A DNA stretch of 7,506 nt from Candidatus Thiodiazotropha taylori (lineage in GTDB: Bacteria > Pseudomonadota > Gammaproteobacteria > Chromatiales > Chromatiaceae). Positions 5,783 through 7,506 of this stretch are shown here, one piece after another. Both the position numbers and the translations under genes were made by a program. The stretch's first letter is position 1. Each line of letters opens with the position of its first letter. Below the pieces are notes generated by a model. The model worked only from the letters and a program-made list of their open reading frames with translations. It was not told the DNA's origin and did no database searches. The stretch covers positions 1 to 7,506 of the forward strand of contig JAHRHW010000217.1 in the NCBI GenBank assembly GCA_019100305.1, in the 5' to 3' direction.

Positions 5783-7506
5783 ATGCCCAAAGAGTTCGGC
5801 ACCCATGAAAATCACGGCAAAGCCCTGATCGTCGAGGACGAAATAACCAATAGGATGATCCTGAAAAAACTCCTGCAGAAGCATGGCTATGAGGTCAGCG
5901 AAGCGGAAAACGGCCGCCAGGCTGTGCAGCTGTTTGAACAGCAACAGCCGGACATCGTTTTCATGGATGTGATGATGCCGGAAATGGACGGGTATGAGGC
6001 CACTGTACAGATCAAACAACGCGCAGGTGATTCGTTTGTACCGATAATTTTTCTCACCGCGATGCAAGACGAAAAGGCACTGGCCCGCTGCGTCGAGGTC
6101 GGTGGTGATGATTTTCTCTCAAAGCCGTATAGCTTTACCGTGCTTTCCGCAAAAGTGAAGGCGATGGAGCGAATTCGCATACTTCAACAGGATACCCGTA
6201 TGCTCTATAGCCGGATGCAACGGGACCAGGAGATTGCCGAACAGGTCTTCAGCGGCGCTGTGGTTGCCGATAATGTTGCCCTGGAGCATATCCACAGCCT
6301 GCTGCAACCCGCCAGCCTGTTCAGTGGCGATCTGATGCTGACCGCCTTCGCCCCGTCCCACGACCTCTATGTGCTGCTCGGGGATTTCACCGGTCATGGT
6401 CTGGCCTCCGCGCTGGGCGCCCTGCCCACATCTGAGGCCTTCCGCTCGATGACCGCCAAGGGATTTGGGCCACACCAGATACTGCAAGCCATCAATAGCA
6501 AATTACACAGCCTGTTGCCAACCGGTATGTTCATGGCTGTGCAGTTTGTCAAAATCGATCACGAACTTGACCATGTCAAACTGATCAATTGCGGTATGCC
6601 GGACTGCTACCTGATCGACAAGGATGGGCGAAAAATCAAACAGAAGATCAGCTCCCAGTCCCTGCCACTTGGTATCGCACCGGATATCGACATCAAGGAT
6701 GAATTCCACTTTTTGAAAATCAGTGAGGGAGACCGGATCATACTGGCAACGGACGGTGTTACCGAGGCACGAAATCCGACAGGCGAATTGTTTGGGCAGA
6801 CACGATATATCGATGCCATCAAGCAAAGTATCGATCATGACTACATTCTGGATAAGCTGAGTGGTGATCTACAGGAATTCTGTAGTGATGCCCCGCAGGA
6901 CGATGACATCAGTGTTGTGGAAATCCCTCTGATTCGACAGATGTTTCCGGCTATGAGTTCTTCAGAGGCACCACATAAAAAAGTCGGGCATGCGTTGCCA
7001 GAAACAATTCTGAAAGAACACCCGGATTGCATTGAATTCCAGTTCACACTCTACGGCACCCAACTGCGCCAAGCCGACCCGATTCCGATCCTCATCAATT
7101 CAATCCAGGAAACCGCCGGGCTGCATAACCATCGACGTCCTCTCTTCACCATCCTGACGGAACTCTATGTCAACGCCCTAGATCATGGCATTCTCAATCT
7201 TGACTCCAGCCTGAAGCAGGGTGAGAACGGGTTTACCGACTACTTCCAGCAGCGAGAGCAGCGATTGAATAATCTCTCCCAAGGGTGTGTTCGATTGAAC
7301 CTCAGGATCTACAGTCAGGATGGCGGCGGCTATATCATTATCACGATTGAAGACAGCGGTAAGGGCTTTGACTACAGCAGCCATAAGAAGGAAGCCAGTA
7401 ACGAGCAACTCTATAGTGGTCGCGGCTTGCTGTTGGTCGAGTCCCTTTGTAAACAACTGCACTTCTTTGAACCGGGCAACAAGGCAGAAGCCATCTATGC
7501 CTGGGA
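5783..7506 (+). CDS. Response regulator fused to PP2C (SpoIIE/RsbU-type) phosphatase and GHKL serine-kinase-like domain, HsbR-like (3' end outside window)
   Basis: Open for 574 codons from ATG 5783 to the window edge without a stop. Three domains are visible. First, a CheY-like receiver (about 12-125): acidic Glu18/Asp19, phospho-acceptor Asp62 in FMDVMMP, Thr92, and Lys114 in SKPY. A short helical linker follows. Second, a PP2C/SpoIIE phosphatase (about 150-380) with the metal-binding set intact: Asp183 in FSGDLML, Asp201 in GDFTGHG, Asp324 in ATDGVTE, and DDDIS at 373-377. Third, a GHKL ATPase (about 420 onward) with N-box Glu460/Asn464 in ELYVNALDHG, G1 box DSGKGF (524-529) and G2 box SGRGL (545-549). 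Pseudomonas HsbR has this architecture and both phosphorylates and dephosphorylates a STAS anti-anti-sigma partner. The protein is expected to end within a few residues of the edge, as the HATPase fold is nearly complete. Signal input must come from an unseen histidine kinase. It is divergent from the STAS-bearing permease. Confidence 0.93.
   Translation, partial: MPKEFGTHENHGKALIVEDEITNRMILKKLLQKHGYEVSEAENGRQAVQLFEQQQPDIVFMDVMMPEMDGYEATVQIKQRAGDSFVPIIFLTAMQDEKALARCVEVGGDDFLSKPYSFTVLSAKVKAMERIRILQQDTRMLYSRMQRDQEIAEQVFSGAVVADNVALEHIHSLLQPASLFSGDLMLTAFAPSHDLYVLLGDFTGHGLASALGALPTSEAFRSMTAKGFGPHQILQAINSKLHSLLPTGMFMAVQFVKIDHELDHVKLINCGMPDCYLIDKDGRKIKQKISSQSLPLGIAPDIDIKDEFHFLKISEGDRIILATDGVTEARNPTGELFGQTRYIDAIKQSIDHDYILDKLSGDLQEFCSDAPQDDDISVVEIPLIRQMFPAMSSSEAPHKKVGHALPETILKEHPDCIEFQFTLYGTQLRQADPIPILINSIQETAGLHNHRRPLFTILTELYVNALDHGILNLDSSLKQGENGFTDYFQQREQRLNNLSQGCVRLNLRIYSQDGGGYIIITIEDSGKGFDYSSHKKEASNEQLYSGRGLLLVESLCKQLHFFEPGNKAEAIYAW

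Noticed and set aside
5639..6838. A chain of minus-strand open frames opposite the regulator gene (for example 5639-6067, 6119-6487, 6503-6838)
   Set aside because: They lie antisense to a continuous 574-codon frame with intact receiver and phosphatase motifs. Their translations show no recognisable domain.

Overview
The window comes from a gammaproteobacterial chromosome with moderate GC. Three things support this: an Mfd tail of gammaproteobacterial type, a CsiV-family gene directly downstream of mfd (an arrangement I know from Gammaproteobacteria), and a REC-PP2C-ATPase protein resembling Pseudomonas HsbR. A free-living or symbiotic environmental lineage is plausible, but I cannot name a genus. 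No tRNA, rRNA, CRISPR array, insertion sequence or phage gene was seen. The window looks like conserved core chromosome rather than an island.

Layout. (1) Positions 1-1077, plus strand: the last 358 codons of mfd, the transcription-repair coupling factor. (2) 1137-1919, plus: a CsiV-like secreted or periplasmic protein. (3) 1920-2030: a short convergent intergenic stretch with one imperfect inverted repeat. (4) 5616-2031, minus: a tightly packed four-gene MCE/Mla-type lipid-transport operon, read in the order permease with N-terminal STAS-like domain, ABC ATPase, membrane-anchored MCE protein, PqiC-type lipoprotein. The genes overlap by 1 and 17 nt, and the last gap is 4 nt. (5) 5617-5782: a divergent promoter region. 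(6) 5783-7506, plus: a large open-ended gene for a response regulator fused to a PP2C/SpoIIE-type serine phosphatase and a GHKL serine-kinase-like ATPase domain. It runs off the window just before its expected C-terminus.

How the genes work together. The four minus-strand genes supply the parts of one envelope lipid transporter: ATPase and permease in the inner membrane, an MCE protein spanning towards the periplasm, and an outer-membrane lipoprotein partner. No separate MlaB (STAS) or MlaC gene is present; the STAS function appears fused to the permease. The divergent regulator belongs to the partner-switching class, whose usual substrates are STAS proteins phosphorylated on serine. A STAS-bearing permease beside a STAS-acting kinase/phosphatase is the most thought-provoking juxtaposition here. 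The conservative reading is that the regulator's real partner is a free STAS protein encoded just beyond the right edge.

No clearly undescribed system is visible. The window is mostly recognisable families in an informative arrangement.
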